Source: CADEFF01 sp964569315
GTDB taxonomy: Bacteria; Pseudomonadota; Alphaproteobacteria; Dongiales; Dongiaceae
DNA: 10,399 nucleotides
NCBI GenBank assembly: GCA_964569315.1
Contig: CAZMUZ010000127.1
Location: 1 to 10,399 of the forward strand
Direction of reading: 5' to 3'
The translations under genes were made by a program, and so were the position numbers. Below are positions 1 through 4,923 of the stretch, piece after piece (within the stretch, counting starts at the first letter, position 1; each line of letters opens with the position of its first letter). The notes under the pieces are model-generated. The model was not told the DNA's origin. It saw only the letters and a program-made list of their open reading frames with translations, and made no database searches.

Positions 1-285
1 GTACCGGTAAGAATAGCCGGCGCGAAGTCGCGAGCCATGGCGACCGAGATACTTCAAGGAGAATGAAGAGGCATTGTGCAGATGATTGCGTAGGCGCTGG
101 GCAAGCCCCTTGCTGCCCTTAATGGTGCGCCCGACATGGACCACCCGCTGCTTCGGGTCGTAGATCACGTAAACTCCCTGCCTGTCGGGTGCGTCGAGGC
201 GCTCTCCTTCGGCCGGAAAGCCGCAACTCTTCGCGTTTCGTAACTTTCTGAATTGCGCTCGAACCCGTTTTTGCTCCCTGGTCAT
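1..285 (-). CDS. GIY-YIG nuclease-domain protein, 3' end outside window
   Basis: The frame is open for 95 codons from an ATG at 283-285 to the window edge, so the C-terminus is missing. Residues 37-42 read GVYVIY and residues 48-54 read VVHVGRT, which match the paired GIY and YIG strands of GIY-YIG endonucleases (family knowledge). They are followed by GLAQRLRNHLH at residues 60-70, where R64 is a good candidate for the conserved catalytic arginine. The metal-binding glutamate expected further on is not visible, perhaps because it lies outside. A purine-rich GGGGGGA stands about 5 bases before the start and could be the ribosome binding site. Members of this superfamily serve in repair, restriction, homing or transposition, and the subtype cannot be named here. 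The gene is divergent from the 227-aa gene at 601. The domain call rests on motif reading only. Confidence 0.72.
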   Translation of the reverse strand, partial: MTREQKRVRAQFRKLRNAKSCGFPAEGERLDAPDRQGVYVIYDPKQRVVHVGRTIKGSKGLAQRLRNHLHNASSFSLKYLGRHGSRLRAGYSYRY

Positions 286-600
286 GGCTGTCCCCCCGTC
301 CATTCTCGTGGCTCCGCGCCGCATCTAAGAGAACGCGGAGCTTTACAAGGATTACCGCTGGTTGCAGCCAGCTTGACACGACTCCACGACCGGCGCATCC
401 TCCCCGACGGTGCTGATAACACCATGCTCAGGCGGAAGCCGCCCCGACAGCTCGCGGCTATTTCTATGTCCGCTATAGGTCGGGGGTGCGACGGATAGGG
501 CGAAAGCCTGAAGAAGTCCGCCGGTCCTGAGCCGGTTATCAACCCCCGGCACCAGCGACGACCGCTGGCATTGGCCTGATAAGCCAACTCAGGAGCTGAC
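286..600. other. Intergenic region between divergent genes, two hairpins
   Basis: This 315-bp stretch separates the minus-strand GIY-YIG gene from the plus-strand gene at 601. It contains an 8-bp inverted repeat, GCTCCGCG at 311-318 and CGCGGAGC at 334-341, followed on the plus strand by CTTT. A shorter hairpin, CCAGCG at 552-557 and CGCTGG at 563-568, lies in the probable leader of the 601 gene. A TTGACA is present at 373-378, but no convincing -10 follows at 16-18 bp. The promoters of the two genes should lie here but cannot be assigned. No credible coding frame was seen. Confidence 0.4.
591..595 (+). promoter_or_regulatory. Ribosome binding site of the 227-aa gene
   Basis: AGGAG lies 5 bases before the ATG at 601. 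It fixes this start and supports the reality of a gene whose product has no recognised family. Confidence 0.7.
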
Positions 601-1284
601 ATGTCCAAGCACTCTCGACGGCAGGAATCCGCTCGGGGCAGTCTCGAGCAACTCATCGCCGCACGGAACAAGATCGTTGCCGAGCAAAACGCTCTCAGAA
701 CCCAGGCTACGGCACTCGCGCAAAGAGCCGGGATCCGGCAATTGCTGCCCTTTTCTCTGGCCGCGTACGCGGTAGACGCCGAATTTCCAAAGGGAGTTCC
801 ACACTTCCGACTGGGTCGGCGTGTCACTCTAGAGAACATCCGCGCGGCTCATCGGAAATCGGACGCAAAGGCGTCGAAGAACGGAGACGCCATCGAGTTG
901 GCAAATGTGGCGGCGCTCTACGAAGAGCGCAAAGATTGGTGGCGGGCCCACTACATGGCACAGTTAGCGCGACAGCAGGAGGCTGAAAAGCGCGCTGGTA
1001 TCGACAAGCTTGAAGACAAACGGTGGAGGCTGGGCGACCGTCGGTTTGAACTCGATCGGGTGATTGTTGCGACGCCTGCGAAAGACGGCGGCGAGCTCAT
1101 CGCAAAGTTCCAGGTCGCGGCGCACGATATCATGACGGACCTCGAGATAGGGGAAACAATCGCGGGACGGCTCCGAGGGAAGAATCTGTCAAAGCTCGAC
1201 GGCCGCGACCGCACTGTCGCGTTGCTCTGGCGAGATCTGATCCGACTTCACAAGGAGAGAATCGAAGTGGCGTCGGCGGAGTAG
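601..1284 (+). CDS. Hypothetical 227-aa charged helical protein
   Basis: I do not recognise the family. The start is supported by AGGAG 5 bases upstream. The protein is rich in Ala, Arg, Glu and Lys and looks mostly helical. Residues about 14-42 form a likely coiled-coil or amphipathic helix. A more hydrophobic patch (LLPFSLAAYAV) comes next, then a Trp- and Arg-rich helical stretch (ERKDWWRAHY), and the C-terminus is again helical and basic. There is no signal peptide, clear membrane helix or catalytic motif. Codon use is less GC-biased than in the genes right of 2200, with more AAG, AAA, GAA and TTG, which fits an accessory origin. It lies 30 bp before a 54-aa gene in the same direction, and the pair is closed by a terminator at 1506, so they probably form one transcript. 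Confidence 0.72.
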   Translation: MSKHSRRQESARGSLEQLIAARNKIVAEQNALRTQATALAQRAGIRQLLPFSLAAYAVDAEFPKGVPHFRLGRRVTLENIRAAHRKSDAKASKNGDAIELANVAALYEERKDWWRAHYMAQLARQQEAEKRAGIDKLEDKRWRLGDRRFELDRVIVATPAKDGGELIAKFQVAAHDIMTDLEIGETIAGRLRGKNLSKLDGRDRTVALLWRDLIRLHKERIEVASAE

Positions 1285-1288
1285 TCTG

Positions 1289-1309
1289 GTGGCGCCAGGT
1301 AGGCGCCAC
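1289..1309 (+). other. Hairpin between the 227-aa and 54-aa genes
   Basis: GTGGCGCC at 1289-1296 pairs perfectly with GGCGCCAC at 1302-1309 around an AGGTA loop. It begins just after the stop codon at 1282-1284 and ends 5 bases before the ATG at 1315. No T-run follows, so it is not a terminator. It covers the place where a ribosome binding site for the next gene would lie, which suggests translational control or coupling (inference). Confidence 0.5.
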
Positions 1310-1314
1310 GCTAT

Positions 1315-1479
1315 ATGAGGACAGACTTGGACGCCCTCGATCGTCTCATCGAAACCACCCGGCGCCTTGCCGCCCGCAGACGGGAGTGGGGCGATCGGGT
1401 GGCGGAAGCATTCCACCTTGCGCAGGTAGCTCGGTTGGAGAGCGAGAAGGATCGGCAGCGATCGGCGGCCAGTTTCTAG
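1315..1479 (+). CDS. Small hypothetical protein, 54 aa
   Basis: ATG at 1315 to TAG at 1477-1479 encodes a 54-residue basic, helical protein that starts MRTDLDALDRLIETTRR and ends RQRSAASF. It has no Cys, signal peptide or membrane segment, and its heptad-like Leu and Ala pattern suggests one long amphipathic helix. It begins 30 bp after the 227-aa gene on the same strand and ends 26 bp before a strong terminator. This position supports a real second cistron. No good ribosome binding site is free upstream, because a hairpin occupies the spot. No family is recognised; it could act with the upstream protein. Confidence 0.5.
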   Translation: MRTDLDALDRLIETTRRLAARRREWGDRVAEAFHLAQVARLESEKDRQRSAASF

Positions 1480-1505
1480 CGGGTCGCAGCCGTTTTCCCC
1501 AACTC

Positions 1506-1533
1506 AGCCCCGCCGCAGCGGGGCTTTTCTTTT
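1506..1533 (+). terminator. Rho-independent terminator
   Basis: AGCCCCGC at 1506-1513 pairs perfectly with GCGGGGCT at 1518-1525 around a CGCA tetraloop, followed by TTTCTTTT. It ends the transcript of the 227-aa and 54-aa genes. Confidence 0.9.
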
Positions 1534-1583
1534 GTATGGATAAGGCGCGCGACAGTTGCAGCCGGTAGGAAGCGCAGCCATAA

Positions 1584-1615
1584 ATGGTGGCGGTGACTTC
1601 GCCCAGTTCACCGCC
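1584..1615 (+). other. Hairpin upstream of the microprotein gene
   Basis: GGCGGTGA at 1589-1596 and TCACCGCC at 1608-1615 form an 8-bp perfect stem with an 11-base loop, followed by GAGCTTTAAAAG. An ATG at 1584 opens a frame of fewer than 30 codons across it, which I do not count as a gene. The hairpin lies in the 200 bp between the terminator and the microprotein at 1734, and could be a leader structure or a weak terminator. Confidence 0.35.
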
Positions 1616-1733
1616 GAGCTTTAAAAGAGCAACGACGGATCCCCACTCCGCCGCCGGTAAGGGACGGATCTGACGCCAGCGCCAACTGGCTAGGAAATCT
1701 CACTCGCGAAGAAGCCAGAGAGGAGAAAGTTAA

Positions 1734-1814
1734 GTGAGTCTACTCGACATGATCACGACGGGCCTAATTCTGGTCCAAGTGGTCATCGCGTTCTTGCATC
1801 TCAATAAGATGTAA
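1734..1814 (+). CDS. Membrane microprotein, 26 aa
   Basis: GTG at 1734 to TAA at 1812-1814 encodes 26 residues. AGGAGA at 1721-1726 stands 7 bases before the GTG, an ideal spacing, and decides this start over the internal ATG at 1749. After a short polar N-terminus (SLLD), residues about 6-22 form one uninterrupted hydrophobic helix (MITTGLILVQVVIAFLH), and the tail is basic (LNKM). This is the layout of single-pass inner-membrane microproteins, which include small regulatory subunits, type I toxins and phage lysis factors (family knowledge). None of these can be chosen from the sequence. Strong hairpins follow directly downstream. Confidence 0.5.
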   Translation: MSLLDMITTGLILVQVVIAFLHLNKM

Positions 1815-1826
1815 GGCGTGAGGTGT

Positions 1827-1860
1827 CTTCCCTTCCGGTCTGTGGGGGCCGGGAGGGGAG
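1827..1860 (+). other. Long stable hairpin after the microprotein
   Basis: CTTCCCTTCCGG at 1827-1838 pairs with CCGGGAGGGGAG at 1849-1860 over 12 positions, two of them G-U wobbles as RNA, around a 10-base loop. It lies 12 bp after the stop codon of the microprotein. The following AGCCCAAAAG is not a T-run, so intrinsic termination on the plus strand is unlikely. It may protect the 3' end of the mRNA or be part of a structured RNA. Confidence 0.5.
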
Positions 1861-1865
1861 AGCCC

Positions 1866-1905
1866 AAAAGAAGAAGCCCCGCCAGGGCGCCAACCCGGAC
1901 GGGGC
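1866..1905 (-). terminator. Probable minus-strand terminator
   Basis: GCCCCGCC at 1876-1883 pairs with GGACGGGGC at 1897-1905 (one bulged A), and an inner GGG at 1885-1887 pairs with CCC at 1894-1896, giving 11 base pairs with two single-base bulges and a CGCCAA loop. Read on the minus strand the stem is followed by TTCTTCTTTT, so it works best as a terminator in that direction. The only minus-strand gene upstream of it is tRNA-Ser, across the N gap. Its role there depends on the join being right. Confidence 0.5.
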
Positions 1906-1916
1906 AATCTCACTGG

Positions 1917-1926
1917 NNNNNNNNNN
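1917..1926. other. Assembly gap of ten Ns
   Basis: Ten ambiguous bases mark a scaffold join. The flanks CACTGG (1911-1916) and CCAGTG (1929-1934) are inverse complements, so the missing piece probably sits in a hairpin loop, or two contigs were joined at a palindrome. The true gap length is unknown. Confidence 0.95.
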
Positions 1927-1973
1927 AGCCAGTGACACTCGACACGATTGATATATGCCGGCGCGGCGGTTAA

Positions 1974-2077
1974 CACAACCTTAATTTCTGTCTTCCCGCG
2001 ACCTCGGGCGAGGCGTCTAGATGGAGGGGTAAGGTTGTGGGTAATCCCTCCATTCACTGAAATTATTGTATTACAAT
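1974..2077. repeat. Interleaved inverted repeats beside the tRNA 3' end
   Basis: Three inverted repeats lie in 104 bp. CACAACCTTA at 1974-1983 matches TAAGGTTGTG at 2030-2039. ATGGAGGG at 2021-2028 matches CCCTCCAT at 2046-2053. ATTGTA at 2065-2070 and TACAAT at 2072-2077 form a near-continuous palindrome. The first two interleave and cannot both form as RNA. They could be protein binding sites, for example for an integrase or excisionase, or alternative RNA folds. The function is not known. Confidence 0.55.
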
Positions 2078-2097
2078 CAATAACTTAACTCGATAGA

Positions 2098-2188
2098 TGG
2101 CGGAGGGGGTGGGATTCGAACCCACGTTAGGCTTTTGACCTAAACACGCATTCCAGGCGTGCGCCTTCGACCGCTCGGCCACCCCTCC
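2098..2188 (-). tRNA. tRNA-Ser(GGA)
   Basis: On the minus strand the molecule begins GGAGGGG at 2188 and ends CCCCTCC-G-CCA at 2098, so the acceptor stem is perfect and the CCA is encoded. The anticodon stem CACGC/GCGTG encloses the loop CTGGAAT, which gives anticodon GGA (2152-2154) and reads the serine codons UCC and UCU. The T arm is GTGGG-TTCGAAT-CCCAC. A long variable arm with paired TTAGG and CCTAA is the hallmark of class II serine tRNA. Its 3' end faces the accessory-looking stretch to the left. No second copy of the 3' end is present in the window. Confidence 0.97.
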
Positions 2189-2214
2189 ATGCCGGCCTTC
2201 CGGCGGCGCGGCAG

Positions 2215-2243
2215 AACCTAGCCGAACCCCGCCGCGCCAGCAA
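2215..2243 (-). promoter_or_regulatory. Possible tRNA-Ser promoter
   Basis: On the minus strand TTGCTG (2238-2243) and TAGGTT (2215-2220) are spaced 17 bp apart, placing transcription start about 20 bases before the mature tRNA end. Both boxes match the sigma-70 consensus only partly. Confidence 0.35.
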
Positions 2244-2368
2244 CAGCGCGACACGACCGATCGGTGCCCGGCTCGCGCCGAACGGCGTCTTGCGGTTTGC
2301 CGGAATGACCCCTGTCGACTTCCGCGTCGGACGCGCTCGGCCCGCGCGGGAGTTCGCCGCCCGCACCG

Positions 2369-2393
2369 GGAACCCTCCCGAAGCTCTCCGGTT
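2369..2393 (+). promoter_or_regulatory. General-stress (EcfG/RpoE2-type) promoter of the PRC-barrel gene
   Basis: GGAAC at 2369-2373 is followed after 16 bp by GGTT at 2390-2393, continuing GAT. The known consensus for EcfG/RpoE2 sigma factors of Alphaproteobacteria is GGAAC-N16/17-CGTT, or GGAAC-N18/19-TT. Transcription would start near 2400, giving a leader of about 40 bases before the ATG at 2440. Two further sites of the same form occur in this window, each before a gene. Confidence 0.65.
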
Positions 2394-2439
2394 GATCCGG
2401 AAGACGTTCCAACAAACTCATCTGCATGGAGATTTCACG

Positions 2440-3249
2440 ATGCGCGCCACCCTCTTCGGCACGACCTCCGCCATCGCCCTCGGCCTCGCGACCTTCGCCG
2501 CGCCGGCGACGCTGCGGGCCGACGACACGACCCAGACCGAGGCCACCACGACCGCGCCGGCGACATCCGTCGACGCGGAGACGCTCATCGGCCGGAACAT
2601 CGTCAACCCGGCGGGCGAGACGGTCGGCGAAATCCGGAGCGTCGTGATCGACCAGGATGGCACGGTCCGTCACGTGATCGTCGGCGTCGGCGGCTTCCTC
2701 GGCGTCGGCGAGCGCAACGTCGCCCTGCCGTGGGAAAGCCTGACGATCTCCGACAACGGCGAGACCGTCGTCGCCGCAGCGACGAAGGAGCAGCTCGAGG
2801 CGATGCCCGAGCATCGCTATCCGGAGTCGGTCACCGGCGGCGTTTATTCCTACGATCAGGATCTGACCACCAATCCCTATCTCGCCGGGAACAGCACGGC
2901 GGATGCAGACACCATGGCGAACGCCACCCTGGAGTCCAACACCGCGCCGGCGGCGGGCATGGTCGGCGACTTCCGCGCGAGCCAGCTCGTCGGCGTGACC
3001 GTCGTCAACAACGCCGGCGAAACGATCGGCGAGATCAACGAGCTGCTGCTCGCCCGCGAAGGCAATGTCGACGGCGTCGTCGTCGATGTGGGCGGCTTCC
3101 TCGGCATGGGCGAGCGTCCGGTGCTGATCTCGTGGAACGATATCCGGCTCACGGACAAGGATGCGGACGACAAGCTGGAAGCCACCACGCGCATGACCAG
3201 GGAACAGCTCGACGCGCTGCCGGTTTACGAGGACGGGGCCGCCCAGTAA
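2440..3249 (+). CDS. Secreted protein with two PRC-barrel domains
   Basis: The 269-aa product starts at ATG 2440, where GGAGAT lies about 6 bases upstream and a signal peptide follows at once; the longer frame from 2290 would bury both the promoter and the signal. Residues 1-27 form a Sec signal peptide (hydrophobic core 10-23, cleavage after LRA). Two PRC-barrel domains follow, about residues 46-104 and 180-238. They share the pattern AGETxGEI (58-65 and 192-199) and the loop GGFLGVGER (84-92) or GGFLGMGER (218-226), then a Trp, so the gene arose by internal duplication. The linker 130-177 is polar. PRC-barrels are small beta-barrels found in photosynthetic reaction centres, RimM and many stress-related exported proteins. 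A periplasmic role in stress is inferred from the signal peptide and the EcfG-type promoter; the ligand is unknown. Confidence 0.88.
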   Translation: MRATLFGTTSAIALGLATFAAPATLRADDTTQTEATTTAPATSVDAETLIGRNIVNPAGETVGEIRSVVIDQDGTVRHVIVGVGGFLGVGERNVALPWESLTISDNGETVVAAATKEQLEAMPEHRYPESVTGGVYSYDQDLTTNPYLAGNSTADADTMANATLESNTAPAAGMVGDFRASQLVGVTVVNNAGETIGEINELLLAREGNVDGVVVDVGGFLGMGERPVLISWNDIRLTDKDADDKLEATTRMTREQLDALPVYEDGAAQ

Positions 3250-3482
3250 CGCTGGCGCCGGGTCCCACCCCTGCATGGTCGATGTCCGGAACGTCCTCTT
3301 TCCCGGGCTTCGGCGCCTTTCGAGCGGCGTTTCGCGGTGGCACTGCGGCCGCCTGTCGCAGGCCAAGGGGCGGTTTCGTGACCTAAGTCCGGGCCTTATC
3401 ACAAAACCCGCGTCGGTCGGAACGCTTCGCACCCTCGCGCGGTTGATGAGGCAGCCGAGAATCATCAACAGGAGTGTGCATC
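3250..3482 (+). other. Intergenic region between the two secreted-protein genes
   Basis: This 233-bp stretch carries a GGAAC-type promoter in its last part. I see no clear rho-independent terminator for the PRC-barrel gene; several GC-rich short palindromes such as GCGGCCGC at 3346 are present but none is followed by a T-run. Confidence 0.4.
3419..3444 (+). promoter_or_regulatory. General-stress (EcfG/RpoE2-type) promoter of the 166-aa gene
   Basis: GGAAC at 3419-3423 and GGTT at 3441-3444 are 17 bp apart, and GATGAG continues the match with the promoter at 2369 (both read GGTTGAT). The leader would be about 30 bases, with AGGAG at 3470-3474 before the ATG at 3483. Confidence 0.65.
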
Positions 3483-3983
3483 ATGCGTATACGTCTTTTG
3501 ACGACCGCTGCTGCCCTTGCGCTTTTCGCTGCGATGACGGCGCCCGGTCTCGCCATGGCCGCCGGCGAGACGCCGAGCTCGAGCAATATCTCCGGCTCTG
3601 CCGGCACCATGGGCTCGAGCGGCACGATCGGAACCTCCTCCAACGTGAGCGGCTCGACGGTCACGCCCACCCCGGGCATGCCGGGAACTGTTTCGACGCC
3701 GATCAGCGGGCCGGTCGGCAGCAATGCCGAGCCGGGGCGCTATATCGGCGCGCCCTACGAGACGAGCATGGGCGGCACCGAGCATTTCCGCCGCACCGCC
3801 CGCGGCGACCTCCAGGCGAGCAACGATCAGAGCCGCTATGAAGAGCTCGTGCAGACCATCCGGGAGACCGCCGGCGACACGCGCGGCATGGCCGACCGGA
3901 ATACGGCGGGTCCGCTGCCGCAGTCGCCCTTCGCCCCGTCGGCGAGCGGCGCCTCGATGGACAGCAGCGGCACCAGCTACTAA
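3483..3983 (+). CDS. Secreted Ser/Gly/Thr/Pro-rich protein, 166 aa
   Basis: The start at 3483 is 8 bases after AGGAG (3470-3474); an in-frame GTG at 3474 overlaps that site and is rejected. Residues 1-26 form a clean Sec signal peptide (MRIR, hydrophobic core 5-18, cleavage after AMA). Residues 28-82 are low-complexity Ser, Gly, Thr and Pro with an imperfect repeat SSNISGS (33-39) and SSNVSGS (52-58). Residues 83-140 are more ordered and charged (YEELVQTIRETAGDTR), probably one helix, and the end is again Ser-rich. There is no cysteine, so it is not a lipoprotein. I know no family for it. It has its own stress-type promoter and its own terminator, so it is a single-gene unit. A role in the periplasm or outside the cell under stress is inferred. 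Confidence 0.82.
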   Translation: MRIRLLTTAAALALFAAMTAPGLAMAAGETPSSSNISGSAGTMGSSGTIGTSSNVSGSTVTPTPGMPGTVSTPISGPVGSNAEPGRYIGAPYETSMGGTEHFRRTARGDLQASNDQSRYEELVQTIRETAGDTRGMADRNTAGPLPQSPFAPSASGASMDSSGTSY

Positions 3984-4034
3984 GCCGGCTCGCGACGGCG
4001 CGATCCGGCGCCGCGACCGCCGATCGAATGCGAA

Positions 4035-4063
4035 AGCCCGGGCAAGGAATGCCCGGGCTTTTT
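4035..4063 (+). terminator. Rho-independent terminator
   Basis: AGCCCGGGC at 4035-4043 pairs perfectly over 9 bp with GCCCGGGCT at 4051-4059 around a 7-base loop, followed by a run of five T. It ends the transcript of the 166-aa gene. Confidence 0.93.
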
Positions 4064-4081
4064 GCTTGGCGGAGATTCCGT

Positions 4082-4145
4082 CCGAAAGGAGGCCGGGCCG
4101 AAAGGAGGCCGGGCCGAACGGAGGCCGGGCCGAAGGACGGAGGGG
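4082..4145. repeat. 16-bp tandem repeat, three good copies and one decayed
   Basis: The unit CCGAAAGGAGGCCGGG is present at 4082-4097 and 4098-4113, with one A-to-C change at 4114-4129, and a degenerate fourth copy at 4130-4145. It lies between the terminator of the 166-aa gene and the 3' end of the HxlR gene, where it does not disturb coding. Each of the first two copies carries a perfect AAAGGAGG, but no reading frame follows. It is probably a slippage or variable-number repeat. Confidence 0.85.
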
Positions 4146-4170
4146 CCGGTAGGGCGCGGGCGGCTCGCGC

Positions 4171-4548
4171 CTAACGGCCGGCCGCCGCCGCCACGCGCTC
4201 CACTTCCTCGAGCTTGCCGGCCGCGGCGCGGTCGGCGGTGCGCCAACGCTGCGCCACCTCGCTCAGCCGGTCGAGGATCTCGCGCAGCTCCTCGCCGCGG
4301 GTCGTCAGGCTGTAGGTGACCGAGGGCGGAATGGTCGCCTCGTAGTGACGATGGATGATGTGCGCCTCTTCCAGCATGCGCAGCCGGTCGGTCAGGACCT
4401 TCGCCGAGATGCCGGCGACGCGCCGCTTGAGCTCGCCGAAGCGCTGCGGTCCCTGGCTTCGCAGAACCCACAGGATGTAGGTGGTCCACGGACCCATCAG
4501 GAGCCGCAGGAGCCAGTCCATCGGGCATTCGGTCTTGCATTGCTGCAT
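4171..4548 (-). CDS. HxlR-family winged-helix transcriptional regulator
   Basis: The 125-aa product starts at the ATG complementary to 4546-4548, 6 bases after AAGGAGG; the longer frame to 4584 lacks such a site. The family pattern is clear: CPMDW at residues 8-12, GPWTTYILWVL at 19-29, RFGELKRRVAGISAKVLTDR at 36-55 (recognition region), MLEEAHIIHR at 58-67, and the wing with PPSVTYSLTTRG at 74-85. Length is usual for the family. C4 and C8 near the N-terminus match the position of the redox or electrophile sensing cysteine of relatives such as YodB and HypR, so thiol sensing is possible but unproven. The gene is divergent from a small membrane protein gene at 4924 and is probably autoregulated through an inverted repeat over its promoter. 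Confidence 0.92.
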   Translation of the reverse strand: MQQCKTECPMDWLLRLLMGPWTTYILWVLRSQGPQRFGELKRRVAGISAKVLTDRLRMLEEAHIIHRHYEATIPPSVTYSLTTRGEELREILDRLSEVAQRWRTADRAAAGKLEEVERVAAAAGR

Positions 4549-4620
4549 GGAAATCCTCCTTGAGGCGCCGTTGCGCAAGGCCATGGCCTTCGCCGGTAGC
4601 GCAGAATTTCGTTGATAGTT

Positions 4621-4655
4621 ACAATAAGCAATCGACTATGAAATGGCAAGTCGAT
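4621..4655 (-). promoter_or_regulatory. hxlR-type gene promoter with overlapping operator-like repeat
   Basis: On the minus strand TTGCCA (4644-4649) and TATTGT (4621-4626) are 17 bp apart, a good sigma-70 promoter giving a leader of about 65 bases. The inverted repeat ATCGACT (4631-4637) and AGTCGAT (4649-4655), centres 18 bp apart, covers the spacer and -35 box, which fits a dimeric winged-helix repressor. Binding by the HxlR protein itself is inferred. Confidence 0.55.
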
Positions 4656-4923
4656 AGAGCCTTGAAATCAGAAAACCTAAGGAAATCCTGCGGCTTACGC
4701 TCGTCCGGACGGGTCGAGGCGGGCGGCCGGGCGGAGCAGCCGACCGCGCCTCCCGCCCTCGCGCAACGCACGGTAAATCCCGACATGAGCCGGAAGAAAA
4801 TGTTCGAGAATTTTATCGAAAATCTGAAAAATTATTGTACATATTTTATATCCGCCAAATAAAACTTTCCCATATACATCAATTCGTCTTGGAGCAATCC
4901 GGGGTCGGTTCTATGATGTCGCC
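4656..4923. other. Intergenic region with an AT-rich block
   Basis: This 268-bp stretch lies between the HxlR promoter and the membrane protein gene at 4924. Its left half is GC-rich; about 4795-4885 is strikingly AT-rich compared with everything around it, with runs such as ATTTTATCGAAAAT and TATTTTATAT. The plus-strand promoter for 4924 is probably here, but no pair of boxes with correct spacing stands out. A frame of 25 codons from ATG 4785 to 4862 lacks a ribosome binding site and is not called. Confidence 0.45.

Noticed and set aside
253..839. Several overlapping frames on both strands between 250 and 840
   Set aside because: None has a ribosome binding site or family motif, and they overlap the GIY-YIG gene and the 227-aa gene in other frames.
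2018..2110. TAGATGGAGGGG at 2018 as a second copy of the tRNA 3' end (TAGATGGCGGAGGGGG at 2094)
   Set aside because: The match is short and interrupted and does not extend into the T arm, so it does not support an attachment-site duplication.
2290..2439. An upstream start for the PRC-barrel gene that adds 50 residues
   Set aside because: It would place the signal peptide in the middle of the protein and the promoter within the coding region; ATG 2440 has a ribosome binding site.
2218..3468. A 416-codon minus-strand frame opposite the PRC-barrel gene
   Set aside because: Antisense shadow with repetitive Arg/Asp/Gly composition; the plus-strand gene has a signal peptide, domain repeats and a promoter.
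4082..4145. CRISPR array
   Set aside because: The 16-bp units are directly adjacent without spacers and are too short for CRISPR repeats; no cas genes are present.
4785..4862. A 25-codon frame (MSRKKMFENFIENLKNY...) in the AT-rich intergenic block
   Set aside because: No ribosome binding site, and Lys/Asn/Phe/Ile content is what AT-rich noise gives; not enough to call a gene.
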